Part shown: piece by piece, positions 37,799-46,584 of the stretch | How the letters are laid out: each line of letters opens with the position of its first letter | Position numbering within the stretch: position 1 is the first letter of the stretch | Origin: Terriglobia bacterium | Lineage (GTDB): Bacteria > Acidobacteriota > Terriglobia > Bryobacterales > Bryobacteraceae | Length of the DNA: 48,077 nt | Assembly (NCBI GenBank): GCA_020073615.1 | Contig: JAIQEX010000037.1 | Location: 1-48,077 of the forward strand | Direction: 5' to 3' | Notes under the pieces: model-generated | Database searches by the model: none | Told to the model about the DNA's origin: nothing | What the model saw: the letters and a program-made list of their open reading frames with translations, nothing else | Translations under genes and position numbers: made by a program

Positions 37799-39841
37799 TT
37801 ACTGCGCGGCCTTGCGGCTTCTACGGGCCAATTCCTCCAGCAGCAGTTTCACGGGGCGCACGGCGGCCAGCGAGACCTCGGCGGCCGGCCGTTCCATGCG
37901 CGCGCATTCCCGGGTCTGGCCGGCGATCCACTCCTCGGGCGCTGCATGGCCGGATTCCAGATCCCCCAGCGCACGCAGGCCGGTGGCGCCCAGCATGGCC
38001 AGGTCCTTCGACAGCGGCTTGAGCTCGGCCAGGAGCGCATTTTCGGCGGCGGCCGGCTGGAAGCGGGCGTCATTGCCGGCCCACTGGTCGAACTGCCGGC
38101 GCAATTGCGCGGCGTCCAACGGGTCGGGAACGCGGCTGGCAACGATCCGGGCGGCGACACGCTCGAGCGCGCGCACGCTTTCACTTTCCGGAGGCAGGGC
38201 GTCGACGAACCGGTTGAGCGGCGTTTCCGTGGTATAGCGCGAGCCGCGCCGGCCGTTGCCGAGCCCGAGCGCTTCACAGGCGTCGGCCAGCACGCGCAGG
38301 GCTTCGGCGGGATGGTTTCCGGCCAGGCGGTCGAGCATGGGGCCGGACACGGCGCGGTGCTGGACGCCGGTCCACTCCAGGAGGCGGCTGGCGACCTCCA
38401 GGCGCGCGTACATGTCGTCGGCGTCGGCGACGTCGCGGGGCGACCACAGCCGTTCGGCAATCGCCGCAGCCCGCGGCCAGATGCGCGAGTCCACGGTCTC
38501 GGCATCGATGAGCTCGCCCCACATGCAGGCTTCTCCGCCCAGGATGCGAGCGGCCTGCGCGGCATCGAGACCGGCGGCCGGTCCACCTTGCGGGTCCATG
38601 CCATAGTGGTAGCGCGCCGGTTTCAGGTGATCGAGGTAATAACCGGAAGAGAGAATTCCGCGATAGCCCTTGGCGGCGGCATCGGCCAGCGACTCTTGCC
38701 CGCGCCAGGATTGGATCACCGTACCCGGCGGGAGATCGGGACCGAGCACCTCATCCCACCCGATCATGATCTTCCCGTGCTGGAGCAGGATCTTCTGAAT
38801 GCGCTGGTTGAAATACGTCTGGATGGCGAGGGTTCCATCGAGTCCGTGTTCCCGCGCGAAAGCCTGCACGCGGGCGGACTGGTTCCACTGCTTGCCGTTC
38901 ACCTCGTCGCCGCCGATGTGAAAGTAGGGATCGGGGAAAAGCTGCGCCATCTCGCCGATGAAGGCGTCGAGAAAGGTGTAGGTCTCCTCGCGGCTGGGGT
39001 CCATGGCGGCGTCGAAGACGCCGAAGTGGCGCCCGATCTCGTAGGGGCCGGGCGCGCTGGCCAGCTCGGGGTATCCGAGAAACCAACTGGTGGTGTGGCC
39101 GGGGATGTCGAACTCGGGGACCACGCGAACGCCACGGTCGCGGGCGTAGGCCACGACGCGGCGAATTTCGTCCTGGGTATAGAAATTGCCGTCCGAGCCC
39201 AGTTGCTGCAGCCTGGGAAACAGCTTGCTCTCGGCGCGGAAACCCTGGTCGTCGGAGAGGTGCCAGTGAAACACGTTGAGCTTCACGGCGGCCATGGCAT
39301 CGAGGTTGCGCTCCACCACCGCGAGCGGCATCCAGTGCCGGGAGACATCCAGCATCAATCCGCGCCAGGGAAAGCGCGGCCGGTCCTGGATGTGGACGGC
39401 GGGAACCTGGAAGCCGTCCGCGCCGGGCTGGACCAATTGCAGGAACGTCTCCAGGCCGTGCAGGACGCCGGCGATGGTGGCGGCCTGGAGAAGCGCCGGG
39501 GAGGGACGGGTGTCCAACTGGTAAGATTCATCCTCCTCGAGAGCGGGATACGGCGGCCCGGCGGCGGCGCACGCAATGGCCAAGGACGGAACTGCGCCCG
39601 CCGCGGGGCGGTTCCATCCCGGGATGCCGGTCTGCCGCGAGAGGCGTGCCAGGAAGCGCGCGAGGGCGCCCGCGAGGCGCGGGTCCGAACACCCTGCGGC
39701 ATTGACGGTGAAGTTCCGATCGATGGCGAGCTTGCCGGAGGCGGCATCCATCGTCACCGGCAGAGGCATAAGGGAGGGGGACGCGGCGCGGGCGAGCTCG
39801 CCGCCGGCGAGAAGCGTCAGGAGAAGTGCGAAGCGGAGCAT
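37799..39841 (-). CDS. Secreted beta-N-acetylhexosaminidase, glycoside hydrolase family 20
   Basis: A 680-residue enzyme that removes terminal N-acetylglucosamine or N-acetylgalactosamine from glycans (chitin oligomers, murein fragments). A signal peptide (MLRFALLLTLLAGGELARA) is followed by a GH20b-type N-terminal domain (about 20-145) and the TIM barrel. Barrel pieces are RPRFPWRGLMLDVSRHWMPL, MAAVKLNVFHWHLSDDQGFR, GVRVVPEFDIPGHTTSWFLG, the catalytic Asp-Glu in YFHIGGDEVNGKQWNQ, IGWDEVLGPDLPPGTVIQSW and ILGGEACMWGELIDAETVDS. The C-terminal 170 residues are helical. Its ATG at 39841 is 5 bases past the DUF1080 stop, so the two form an operon. Confidence 0.93.
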   Translation of the reverse strand: MLRFALLLTLLAGGELARAASPSLMPLPVTMDAASGKLAIDRNFTVNAAGCSDPRLAGALARFLARLSRQTGIPGWNRPAAGAVPSLAIACAAAGPPYPALEEDESYQLDTRPSPALLQAATIAGVLHGLETFLQLVQPGADGFQVPAVHIQDRPRFPWRGLMLDVSRHWMPLAVVERNLDAMAAVKLNVFHWHLSDDQGFRAESKLFPRLQQLGSDGNFYTQDEIRRVVAYARDRGVRVVPEFDIPGHTTSWFLGYPELASAPGPYEIGRHFGVFDAAMDPSREETYTFLDAFIGEMAQLFPDPYFHIGGDEVNGKQWNQSARVQAFAREHGLDGTLAIQTYFNQRIQKILLQHGKIMIGWDEVLGPDLPPGTVIQSWRGQESLADAAAKGYRGILSSGYYLDHLKPARYHYGMDPQGGPAAGLDAAQAARILGGEACMWGELIDAETVDSRIWPRAAAIAERLWSPRDVADADDMYARLEVASRLLEWTGVQHRAVSGPMLDRLAGNHPAEALRVLADACEALGLGNGRRGSRYTTETPLNRFVDALPPESESVRALERVAARIVASRVPDPLDAAQLRRQFDQWAGNDARFQPAAAENALLAELKPLSKDLAMLGATGLRALGDLESGHAAPEEWIAGQTRECARMERPAAEVSLAAVRPVKLLLEELARRSRKAAQ

Positions 39842-39846
39842 GCTCG

Positions 39847-40668
39847 TTACCGCCGCGCCTCCGGCTGGTCGTAGCCGCCCAGACGGCGAATCCACACGTT
39901 GCGAAACCGCACCCTATAGCCGTGGTCCTGCAACAGCAGCGGCTCATCGCCGTGCGGCTTATAGGTTCCCAGGGCGCGGTATTCCGTATTGCCCATCAGC
40001 TCCTTGCGGTTGTGGACCACCTCTCCGTTGAAGAACAGGGTCACATAGGCGGGCTGGAGGAGCTTGGCGCCATCGAATCGGGGGGCTTCGAACACAATGT
40101 CGTAGCTGTTCCATTCCCCCGGCTTGCGGATGGGATTCACCAGCGGCGGCCACTGGCCGTAGATGGCGCCGGCCTGGCCATCGGCATAAGTCGGATTCTG
40201 GTAGGAATCGAGCACCTGCATTTCATAGCGGCTCATCATGTAGACTCCGCTGTTGCCGCGCTCCTGGCCGGCGCCCTGAATGCGGGCGGGCGCGGCCCAC
40301 TCGAGATGAAGCTGGCAATCGCCGAACTTTTCGCGCGTGATCAGGTCTCCGGTGCCCGGCCCGACCTCGAAGTAACCGTCGCCCAAGGTCCATCGCGGCG
40401 CGACGAGCTGGCCTCCCGCGCCGCGCTGAGCCCACTGCGAGAGATCCCTGCCGTCGAACAGCAGGATGGCGTCGGAAGGCGGCGACCCCGGTGCGTCGCC
40501 GGGCTCAACGGTGCGCGGACGCGGCCGGTCGGGGTCGTGCACGTGCCACTTCTGGCCGGGCAGGATGGGCGTGTCCTTGTAGCCCTCCTGGGCGCCGGCG
40601 GCGGCGGCCAAAACCGCGGCAACAACCGCGGCGATGCGGATTCTGTTACAAAAAGACGGACTGTTCAT
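39847..40668 (-). CDS. Secreted DUF1080 (3-keto-disaccharide hydrolase-like) protein
   Basis: A 273-residue exported protein. The signal peptide (IRIAAVVAAVLAAAAGAQEG) is preceded by MNSPSFCNR. The DUF1080 concanavalin-like fold shows AILLFDGRDLSQWAQRGAGG, DGYFEVGPGTGDLITREKFG, CQLHLEWAAPARIQGAGQER, GNSGVYMMSRYEMQVLDSYQ and YVTLFFNGEVVHNRKELMGN, ending VRFRNVWIRRL. Some members cleave 3-keto-glycosides and others bind glycans. It heads an operon with the GH20 hexosaminidase. Its start is divergent from the gene at 40742. Confidence 0.9.
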   Translation of the reverse strand: MNSPSFCNRIRIAAVVAAVLAAAAGAQEGYKDTPILPGQKWHVHDPDRPRPRTVEPGDAPGSPPSDAILLFDGRDLSQWAQRGAGGQLVAPRWTLGDGYFEVGPGTGDLITREKFGDCQLHLEWAAPARIQGAGQERGNSGVYMMSRYEMQVLDSYQNPTYADGQAGAIYGQWPPLVNPIRKPGEWNSYDIVFEAPRFDGAKLLQPAYVTLFFNGEVVHNRKELMGNTEYRALGTYKPHGDEPLLLQDHGYRVRFRNVWIRRLGGYDQPEARR

Positions 40669-40741
40669 GGCGAATCTACTCAGGATACCGCCGCCAGGGA
40701 CTGCGCTGTGCGGCACGCGGCGAAGTGGGAAGATAGACGGC

Positions 40742-41080
40742 GTGAGCAAGGAACTTGCACGCAAGAGTGTGCCCGCGCGGCGGGGCCTGTACCGCCGCAA
40801 TACCATGGCGTTTCCCCGCGAGCTGCGCGCGGCGATCCCGGACCTGCACACGGGCCGCGTCCTGGAGCTCGATTCCATCAACGGACAGGCGGGGAACACT
40901 CGGCTGTTCGGCCCGCTGGTCGACTTGAAGCTGGTGGTCAAGGAAACCGGCAAGCTCAAAGGCGAGTTCGTGGTGCGGATGGGGCTGCAGGTGGACGCCG
41001 CGCGCAAACTGGCGGCCACGCTCACCGAGCTGGCGGATCAGGCGGAGCAGGCGCCGCCGTCCGACATGAAGACGCAGTAG
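40742..41080 (+). CDS. Small protein of unknown function
   Basis: A 112-residue protein from a GTG at 40742 (VSKELARKSVPARRGLYRRN; next ATG at 40805). Two halves are visible: a basic N-terminus, and a segment that looks like mixed beta and helix (LVDLKLVVKETGKLKGEFVV; RMGLQVDAARKLAATLTELA). The late part resembles proteins with a C-terminal helix after a beta hairpin, but I do not recognise the family. It is divergent from DUF1080 (73 bases between) and converges on the VapC gene. The start is uncertain. Confidence 0.6.
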   Translation: MSKELARKSVPARRGLYRRNTMAFPRELRAAIPDLHTGRVLELDSINGQAGNTRLFGPLVDLKLVVKETGKLKGEFVVRMGLQVDAARKLAATLTELADQAEQAPPSDMKTQ

Positions 41081-41089
41081 CGGGCCGGC

Positions 41090-41449
41090 TCATGCGATGG
41101 GCACTATCTTTGAATTGCGCATGCGCCGATCGCGCGTCACCAGCGCGACGCGGTGAGCCAGGCTCGTCGCAGCGATTATTTCGTCGGCCGGGTCGCTTCG
41201 AAAGTCCAGGGAGCCGAGCATCCGGCACACTTCGAGATCCAGTGGCCAGACATGAATGCCGGAGAGCGCCCGGGCGAATTCCACTGCATGAATGTCGAGA
41301 TTGATCCGTCCCAGTTGCGCCAGCTTGGCCAATTCCCACAGAACGATCGCGGAGACACTCCACTGATCCCCTTGGAGCAGTGCCCTTTCCCTGGGCATGA
41401 GCCGGCCGGCCAATGCGTAGATCAGTATGTGCGTATCCAGGTTCAGCAT
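41090..41449 (-). CDS. PIN-domain toxin, VapC-like
   Basis: A 119-residue PIN-domain nuclease. The expected acidic residues are present: D5 in MLNLDTHILIYALAG, Glu in IVLWELAKLAQLG, Asp in RSDPADEIIAATSLAH, and Asp in VALVTRDRRMRNS. VapC toxins cleave tRNA or rRNA when freed from antitoxin. It starts 7 bases inside the antitoxin gene (41443-41676), the typical arrangement. Neighbours are housekeeping or glycan genes. Confidence 0.92.
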   Translation of the reverse strand: MLNLDTHILIYALAGRLMPRERALLQGDQWSVSAIVLWELAKLAQLGRINLDIHAVEFARALSGIHVWPLDLEVCRMLGSLDFRSDPADEIIAATSLAHRVALVTRDRRMRNSKIVPIA

Positions 41450-41676
41450 TTGCCGGCCGCGGCATCTGCGTTCCAATGGCTGCCGGTCGAGAGGATGTCT
41501 CCCTTGATCTTCAGCTTCCCCTTCATGCAGCCAATCAGGTCGGCGTTGGCGGAGACGATGGGGATCACCTTCGCGACCGGCTTGCCCCGCTTGGTTACGA
41601 CCACTCCTTCCGCGGTAAGCGAGTCCAAGAGACTCAGGCACTGCTCCTTGAATTTCGAAGCGTTAATCCGCTGCAT
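41443..41676 (-). CDS. Phd/YefM-type antitoxin
   Basis: A 77-residue protein with the Phd/YefM fold: MQRINASKFKEQCLSLLDSL, TAEGVVVTKRGKPVAKVIPI. The C-terminal residues (CMKGKLKIKGDILSTGSHWN) would bind and block the PIN toxin downstream. The start and overlap with the toxin gene fit a co-translated pair. A dyad at 41694-41731, 18 bases upstream, may be its operator. Confidence 0.9.
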   Translation of the reverse strand: MQRINASKFKEQCLSLLDSLTAEGVVVTKRGKPVAKVIPIVSANADLIGCMKGKLKIKGDILSTGSHWNADAAAGKC

Positions 41677-41693
41677 CGCCTTCAGGATACCTT

Positions 41694-41731
41694 ATGGTCA
41701 TCTGAATTGTCCAGTCAGATGGGAAGACCAT
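41694..41731. promoter_or_regulatory. Interrupted dyad upstream of the antitoxin (operator or terminator)
   Basis: ATGGTC-ATCTGA (41694-41705) has a reverse-complement partner split as TCAGAT (41715-41720) and GACCAT (41726-41731). It lies between the end of the epimerase gene and the antitoxin ATG. It could be an operator bound by the antitoxin or a terminator of the upstream operon. Confidence 0.45.
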
Positions 41732-41738
41732 GCGGCCT

Positions 41739-42824
41739 CTACGCCGGCGTCAAGCCCAGGCCCGGGCGGGACGGCAGCACCAGTTTGCCCTTCTCCACTT
41801 GGACGCCGTGAAAGGGATCGTTGGCGATCAGCAGGTTGCCGTCGAGGTCGGCATAATCCACCAGCGGGGAAAGATGCGCCGCCGCGGTGACGGAAACCGA
41901 GCTCGAGATCATGCAGCCGAGCATGGTCTTCATGCCCAGCGCCTTGGCGATCTGGATCATGCGGTAGGCCTCCAGCATGCCGCCGCTTTTATCGAGCTTG
42001 ATGTTGACGCCGTCGAACGCGTCCTTCAGCTTGGGGATGTCGGAGGCCCGCTGGCAAGCTTCGTCGGCGATCACGGGGATGTGCACGCGGCTGCGCACCC
42101 AGCGGGTCTCCTCGATCATTTCGGCGGGCAAGGGCTGCTCGATGAACTCCACGCCGTGCTTTTCGAGCCAGTTGATTTTGCGGACGGCCTCTTCCTTGTC
42201 CTTCCACCCTTCGTTGGCATCCACGCGCAACGGCTTGGTGGTCACGCTACGCACGGCTTCGATAGTCGGCTCGTCGGTTTCCAGGCCGACCTTCACCTTG
42301 AGAATGGGAAAATCGGCCGCTTCCCTGGTCTTCTGGCGGGTGATTTCCGGGGTATCGATGCCGATCGAAAACGTGGTGAGCGGCGTGTCGCGGGGGTCGA
42401 GTCCGAAATACGTGTAGAGCGGAATCCCGAGCCTCTGTCCCACCCAATCCATGAGCGCGATATCGATCGCCGCTTTGCCCGCCCACTGGCCAGGCACGCG
42501 GCGGAAGACTTCGGCCATGAGCTTGGCGAACTGCATGGGGCTGGCTTCAAGCAGCATGGCGCGGACGGACTCGACGGCTTCGCGGGCGCCGGCCGCGTCC
42601 TCGTGGTAGCGCACGATGGGTGCGCCCTCGCCGTGGCCGGTGATGCCGTCGCGCGCGTACGCAACATGCAGCGTGTCGCGATACGCGCTGGACGACATGG
42701 TGGTGGTCCAGGTGTGCTGCAGGTTCAGGCGCACGATGCGGGTCTCGAGCGCGGGGCCGGATGCCAAGGCGGGGAGCGCGGGCGCGAGGATCGCCGGCGC
42801 CGCCAGGAAGCTGCGGCGTTTCAT
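41739..42824 (-). CDS. Dipeptide epimerase, enolase superfamily (L-Ala-D/L-Glu epimerase-like)
   Basis: A 361-residue enzyme with a Tat-like signal ([20 protein letters not shown]), so exported, unlike the cytoplasmic E. coli YcjG. The barrel carries the KxK base in FPILKVKVGLETD, metal ligands Asp in TKPLRVDANEGWKDKEE, Glu in GVEFIEQPLPAEM and Asp in IPVIADEACQRASD, and the second Lys in GVNIKLDKSGGMLEAYRM. This arrangement is that of muconate-lactonizing/dipeptide epimerases, which turn L-Ala-D-Glu into L-Ala-L-Glu. Its ATG overlaps the stop of the NlpC/P60 gene (ATGA), recalling ykfC-ykfB of Bacillus. Dipeptide specificity is inferred. Confidence 0.87.
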   Translation of the reverse strand: MKRRSFLAAPAILAPALPALASGPALETRIVRLNLQHTWTTTMSSSAYRDTLHVAYARDGITGHGEGAPIVRYHEDAAGAREAVESVRAMLLEASPMQFAKLMAEVFRRVPGQWAGKAAIDIALMDWVGQRLGIPLYTYFGLDPRDTPLTTFSIGIDTPEITRQKTREAADFPILKVKVGLETDEPTIEAVRSVTTKPLRVDANEGWKDKEEAVRKINWLEKHGVEFIEQPLPAEMIEETRWVRSRVHIPVIADEACQRASDIPKLKDAFDGVNIKLDKSGGMLEAYRMIQIAKALGMKTMLGCMISSSVSVTAAAHLSPLVDYADLDGNLLIANDPFHGVQVEKGKLVLPSRPGLGLTPA

Positions 42825-43654
42825 TTCACTCTCCTCATGACCACCAGCAGGCGCGACCAGTGCGGATCGGTCAGATCGTCGATGCGCACCGCGGGCGTTT
42901 GCCAGGTGGTCGCGTTGATAAACTTTCCCTCGCCCAGGTAGATGCCGGTGTGGGTGATGCGCCTGTCCGAGCCGCCGAAGTAGAGCAGGTCGCCGGGCGC
43001 CAGGTCGTCCCTCGCGACGGGCGCCGCGCCGGCGAAATCGGCTTGCGGCTGGGCATCGCGCGGCAGGCGGATGCCGCGGCGCCGGCAGAGCATCTGGGCG
43101 AACCCGGAGCAATCGTATCCGAAGCTGGAGGTGCCGCCCCAGGTATAGGGGAGCCCCAGGAAGCGCCGCGCGAGCGCCAGCATTTCCGGGATGGTGAGCG
43201 GCCTGGCATCGAAGGCGAGGTCGCCGGTCTGCACCCAGCCGCTGCGGTCGTCGGGCAGCCGCACCTGCAACCAGCGCGGATTCTCCGGTGGTTCGTTCAC
43301 TACCTCCAGCCTGGTCTCGAAGGGCGCGGTGAGCAGGGGCGCGTGCGTGGTGACGTTGGCCTCGCGGTAGATGTGCGCGAACAGGCTGGCCACTTCGGCG
43401 ACGCGCCCGCCGGCGGCGTATGGCGGACCGGGGCGCAGCGCCGCCAGCGGCGTCCAGCCGGTGTAATCGTCCGCGGTACGGATGTGGGCCCACCCGTCCC
43501 GCTGCTCCAGCAGCAGCACGTTGGAGGCGTAGATCGCCTGCGACACCACGTCCGCATCCTGCGTGGGCCGCGAGTACATGTTAGCCACCGGTTGGAGCAC
43601 CACCGCGTTGGGCAAGGCTGCCGCAAAGAGCGCCACCGCTGCAAGTCCGTGCAT
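42821..43654 (-). CDS. NlpC/P60 peptidase with SH3-like domains (gamma-D-glutamyl-L-diamino acid endopeptidase-like)
   Basis: A 277-residue murein peptidase with a hydrophobic N-terminal signal ([16 protein letters not shown]). Two bacterial SH3-like regions follow (about 20-145; [40 protein letters not shown]). The NlpC/P60 domain (about 155-277) has the catalytic Cys in [19 protein letters not shown], the His in [15 protein letters not shown], and a third polar residue in NATTWQTP. The build matches YkfC, which cleaves the gamma-D-Glu to diaminopimelate bond. It overlaps the epimerase gene, so the pair would release and convert murein dipeptides. Confidence 0.9.
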   Translation of the reverse strand: MHGLAAVALFAAALPNAVVLQPVANMYSRPTQDADVVSQAIYASNVLLLEQRDGWAHIRTADDYTGWTPLAALRPGPPYAAGGRVAEVASLFAHIYREANVTTHAPLLTAPFETRLEVVNEPPENPRWLQVRLPDDRSGWVQTGDLAFDARPLTIPEMLALARRFLGLPYTWGGTSSFGYDCSGFAQMLCRRRGIRLPRDAQPQADFAGAAPVARDDLAPGDLLYFGGSDRRITHTGIYLGEGKFINATTWQTPAVRIDDLTDPHWSRLLVVMRRVK

Positions 43655-43769
43655 GGTTTCCTTCAGGGTACCGCAGCGCGAGGCACACCACCGGCTGCCT
43701 TTGTGGTTTATCCTATCGGTTTACCCCTGGTTTTTCCGACGATTCGTATGGAGGAGAGAGGAACGACGT

Positions 43770-44384
43770 ATGGCCGAAAAACATGATACCGTTCAACCCG
43801 GAGATGTGACTCACCGCGTGGGCGTGGAGGTGATCCGCGCGCGCGGCGTGGATGTCGAAAAGCTGATCAAGATGCTGGTGGCGAACGCCGCCGCCGAGTT
43901 TGCCAGCACGTATTACTACTACACGATCCTGCGCATGAATCTGGCCGGCCACGAGGACTACAAGGAGATTTGCGAAGATGCGCGTCTCGAGGATCGCGCC
44001 CACTGGGAGCTGATTGTGCCGCGGATTTACGAGCTCGGCGGCAGCCTCCCCAACGATTTGAAGGCGTTCCACGACCAGGCGGGCTGCGCCGCCGCGAAGC
44101 TGCCCGACCCGCCCACGGCGGTAAACATTCTGACCCTGCTGCTCGAATCGGAACGGTGCGCCATCCGAAGTTGGAGCGCGGTGTGCGACATGACCTTCGG
44201 CAAGGACCCGCGCACCTACGACATGGCGGCGCGCATTCTCAACGAAGAGATCGAGCACGAAGCCTGGTTCATCGAATTGCTGGCCTGGGAGCGCGACAAG
44301 AAGTCGGTGCCATCGGGCCATTTCCGCCGCGGCGAACCGGGCGAGGCGCCGTACAGCAAGAACCGGGGCTTCTATAACCCGTAG
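43770..44384 (+). CDS. Ferritin-like (Dps-like) protein
   Basis: A 204-residue ferritin-like protein. The four-helix bundle has metal-type motifs: [19 protein letters not shown] (Glu in helix A), [19 protein letters not shown] (E..H), [19 protein letters not shown], and [20 protein letters not shown] (E..H in the last helix). Cys residues close to these motifs recall the Dps-like 'thioferritin' group. A role in iron storage or oxidative defence is expected. GAGAGGA precedes the ATG at 43770. The ferredoxin gene follows 28 bases after its stop. Confidence 0.85.
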   Translation: MAEKHDTVQPGDVTHRVGVEVIRARGVDVEKLIKMLVANAAAEFASTYYYYTILRMNLAGHEDYKEICEDARLEDRAHWELIVPRIYELGGSLPNDLKAFHDQAGCAAAKLPDPPTAVNILTLLLESERCAIRSWSAVCDMTFGKDPRTYDMAARILNEEIEHEAWFIELLAWERDKKSVPSGHFRRGEPGEAPYSKNRGFYNP

Positions 44385-44412
44385 CGAGACGGAGGGCGGG
44401 CGCGTCTTCCAT

Positions 44413-44730
44413 GTGATGCTCGACACGCCGGATGGCCGGCACGCGATCGATTGCGGCGAGGATGAATTCATCTGGAACGCCGCCGCGCGGGCGGGCATCC
44501 GGCTGCCCGCGATCTGCCATCAGGGGCGGTGCCTGACCTGCGCCGCGCGGCTGGTCGAAGGCGACTTCGACCAGTCGGCGGCGAACTCGTATTTCGCGGT
44601 CGATCGCGACTCGGGGTTCGTGCTGCTGTGCACGGCGCGGCCGCGCAGCGATCTGGTGTTGGAGACGCACCAGCAGTGGATCATGCGGGAACATCGCCGG
44701 GCGCTTGGCCTGCCGGCGCCCTACGCGTAG
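44413..44730 (+). CDS. 2Fe-2S ferredoxin
   Basis: A plant-type ferredoxin of about 105 residues. Cluster ligands: AICHQGRCLTCAARLVEG (C-x4-C-x2-C) and the fourth Cys in GFVLLCTARPRSDLVLETHQ. The start is unclear: GTG at 44413 or ATG at 44416 begins at MLDTPDG, but the codons before them (RVFH) would complete the first strand, while no start codon is present there. GGAGG at 44391-44395 is far upstream. It follows the ferritin-like gene, and electron supply for iron release is a plausible but inferred role. Confidence 0.85.
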   Translation: MMLDTPDGRHAIDCGEDEFIWNAAARAGIRLPAICHQGRCLTCAARLVEGDFDQSAANSYFAVDRDSGFVLLCTARPRSDLVLETHQQWIMREHRRALGLPAPYA

Positions 44731-44775
44731 TTCATGACGAGTCCGGAGAATGAATGTTATGGGAGGAGACCACAT

Positions 44776-45252
44776 ATGCCTGCAAAAGCCAAAGGTGGAA
44801 AGAAGCGGACGCTGCTCGCGCAGCATCCCACGCGTCTGAAGATCTCGGGTAAGCGGACTGCTACGGCGCAGATCACCGCGTGCGATTGCCGCGCGCGGAA
44901 CGCTTTTCACGAGTGGCGTGACGGCGCTCTGCCACCTTCGTTCAACATGGAATTCAACTTCTCCATTCCAGCCAAGAGCCGCCTGGTGATCGAATTCGTA
45001 ACGGCGTCCATTCTGGTGCCCGCCGGAGAGATGGCGCGGCTGCGGATGTTCACGGGGCTGGGCTCGAGCCCTTCCAACCTGGACCTGGCGCTGACCCCGC
45101 AGGGCATCGTCGGCGGCCAGCAGATTCTGGTGGCCACGCACTGCGCCAGAGCTTACGCGGACAGCCTGCTGGCATTCAACGTGAACCGGGACAATGCCGT
45201 GACCACCGGTTCCGCGCTGATCTGTGTTTCCGGGTACCTGGAGCCGCTCTAG
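44776..45252 (+). CDS. Protein of unknown function
   Basis: A 158-residue protein beginning MPAKAKGGKKRTLLAQH, with GGGAGGAG just upstream of the ATG. It looks like mostly beta structure: PPSFNMEFNFSIPAKSRLVI, EFVTASILVPAGEMARLRMF, NLDLALTPQGIVGGQQILVA, ending ALICVSGYLEPL. There is no signal peptide. I do not recognise the family. It lies between the ferredoxin and tRNA-Asp. Confidence 0.75.
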   Translation: MPAKAKGGKKRTLLAQHPTRLKISGKRTATAQITACDCRARNAFHEWRDGALPPSFNMEFNFSIPAKSRLVIEFVTASILVPAGEMARLRMFTGLGSSPSNLDLALTPQGIVGGQQILVATHCARAYADSLLAFNVNRDNAVTTGSALICVSGYLEPL

Positions 45253-45282
45253 GAAGACCGGTGGAGGCCGGCCGCGCATTTT

Positions 45283-45312
45283 TTGCAGAGGCGTGGGCCG
45301 CCGTGCTAGCAT
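45283..45312 (+). promoter_or_regulatory. Candidate promoter of tRNA-Asp
   Basis: TTGCAG (45283-45288) and TAGCAT (45307-45312) are 18 bases apart, with TG one base before the -10 (extended -10). The predicted start, near 45319, is about 15 bases before the tRNA. Confidence 0.5.
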
Positions 45313-45334
45313 CGGAGTGTCTATGTGACATCGC

Positions 45335-45411
<77 letters not shown>

Positions 45412-45417
45412 TTCCTT

Positions 45418-46584
45418 TCAATCACTTAGAGAGATTTTAGCTACTTCGATTTCGGCGTTTTTTTTGCCACCGTGAAGTAGGCGTGAACTAGATGCACCGT
45501 TTCCGCCCTCGCGGGCTTCCTTCAGCACCCCTGCAATCAGATCAACCGTTTTGCGCTTCAGCTCTTCCCGCAGATGTTGATACCGCCGCAATTCCCGGCT
45601 CTTGTGCCCAGTCAGCAGGCCGATGATGTTGTCCTCGATGCCGGCGCCGGTCAAGGTGGACGCGGCGAAATGGCGGAGATCATGGATGCGTAGAGCATCG
45701 ACGCCTGCAAGCTTCGCCACCCGCCGAAACCGCTTCCCAAAATCCCATGCGTGCGGTCTTTTGAAATTACCTTTGAACCGCGGGTTGGGTTTGGCCGGAA
45801 AGACATATTCGTGGTGGCCGTAGCTCGGTAGAGCGCGGAGGGCAATGACGGCCATGTCAGGTAGTTGAATTCGCTTGGGCTCGTCGTTCTTCGTCTGCCC
45901 GACGTATATGCAGGGGTTCCCGGAATCGAGATCGATGTCGCTCCATTTGCGGCTCAGGATTTCGCCTTTCCGCATGCCAGTAGTGGGCGCGAGCACCAGA
46001 AGAGCCTTCAGATCCAAGTCGCCCTTCTCCTCGCAGACCCGGATCATCTCGACAATCTCTTCGGGCTCCGGAAATCGGTCGCGGCCCGGGGGTTCTCTTT
46101 CCTGCGGAACCGCACTGACCGGGTTCTTGTCGTATTTTTCAAAGCGAATGGCGTAGTTGAACACGCTGCAGAGTATAGTCCGGCATTGGTTGATGCTCGA
46201 AGCCGCCAAGCCCTCTTCACGCAGGTCTATCAGGAAGCTGCGAACGGCATCAGGAGTGATCTCGCGCGCCTTCTTGGTATTAAATCGGGAGAGAACGCGA
46301 GGCGTCCTGTACTCGAATTTACTTCGGGTGCGGCTGCCGTGATTCGTCCACCAGTCATTGAAGAGGTCAACGAACTTGACGTTTTCGAAACTGAGCACAG
46401 TGAAGCGCCTTTTTAGCGCCACATCCGTCCGGGCCTGCGCAAGCATGACCTCGGCCGCCCTCACATTGGTCTGGTGAGTATTCTCGCGGATTATCCTGCC
46501 GTGCTCGTTCTTGTAGCAGATGTACAAAGAACCAGACTCATGGGGGTGGATGCCCCTGGGGAGTTTCCTACGCGGTTTGGGCAT
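45418..46584 (-). CDS. Tyrosine integrase of a tRNA-associated element
   Basis: A 388-residue site-specific recombinase. The N-terminal basic region and SAM-like core-binding domain (about 65-165; FVDLFNDWWTNHGSRTRSKF) precede the catalytic domain. Active-site residues: Arg in LVLAPTTGMRKGEILSRKW, the H-x-x-R in ALRIHDLRHFAASTLTGAG, His in GLLTGHKSRELRRYQHL, with Tyr in the same block as nucleophile (R-Y-Q-H-L). It inserts and excises the element at tRNA-Asp. Its ATG overlaps the end of the excisionase-like gene by 17 bases. Confidence 0.95.
   Translation of the reverse strand: MPKPRRKLPRGIHPHESGSLYICYKNEHGRIIRENTHQTNVRAAEVMLAQARTDVALKRRFTVLSFENVKFVDLFNDWWTNHGSRTRSKFEYRTPRVLSRFNTKKAREITPDAVRSFLIDLREEGLAASSINQCRTILCSVFNYAIRFEKYDKNPVSAVPQEREPPGRDRFPEPEEIVEMIRVCEEKGDLDLKALLVLAPTTGMRKGEILSRKWSDIDLDSGNPCIYVGQTKNDEPKRIQLPDMAVIALRALPSYGHHEYVFPAKPNPRFKGNFKRPHAWDFGKRFRRVAKLAGVDALRIHDLRHFAASTLTGAGIEDNIIGLLTGHKSRELRRYQHLREELKRKTVDLIAGVLKEAREGGNGASSSRLLHGGKKNAEIEVAKISLSD

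Noticed and set aside
37796-39874. A 692-codon plus-strand frame over the GH20 gene
   Set aside because: The minus strand carries clear GH20 motifs and a signal peptide; the plus frame has none.
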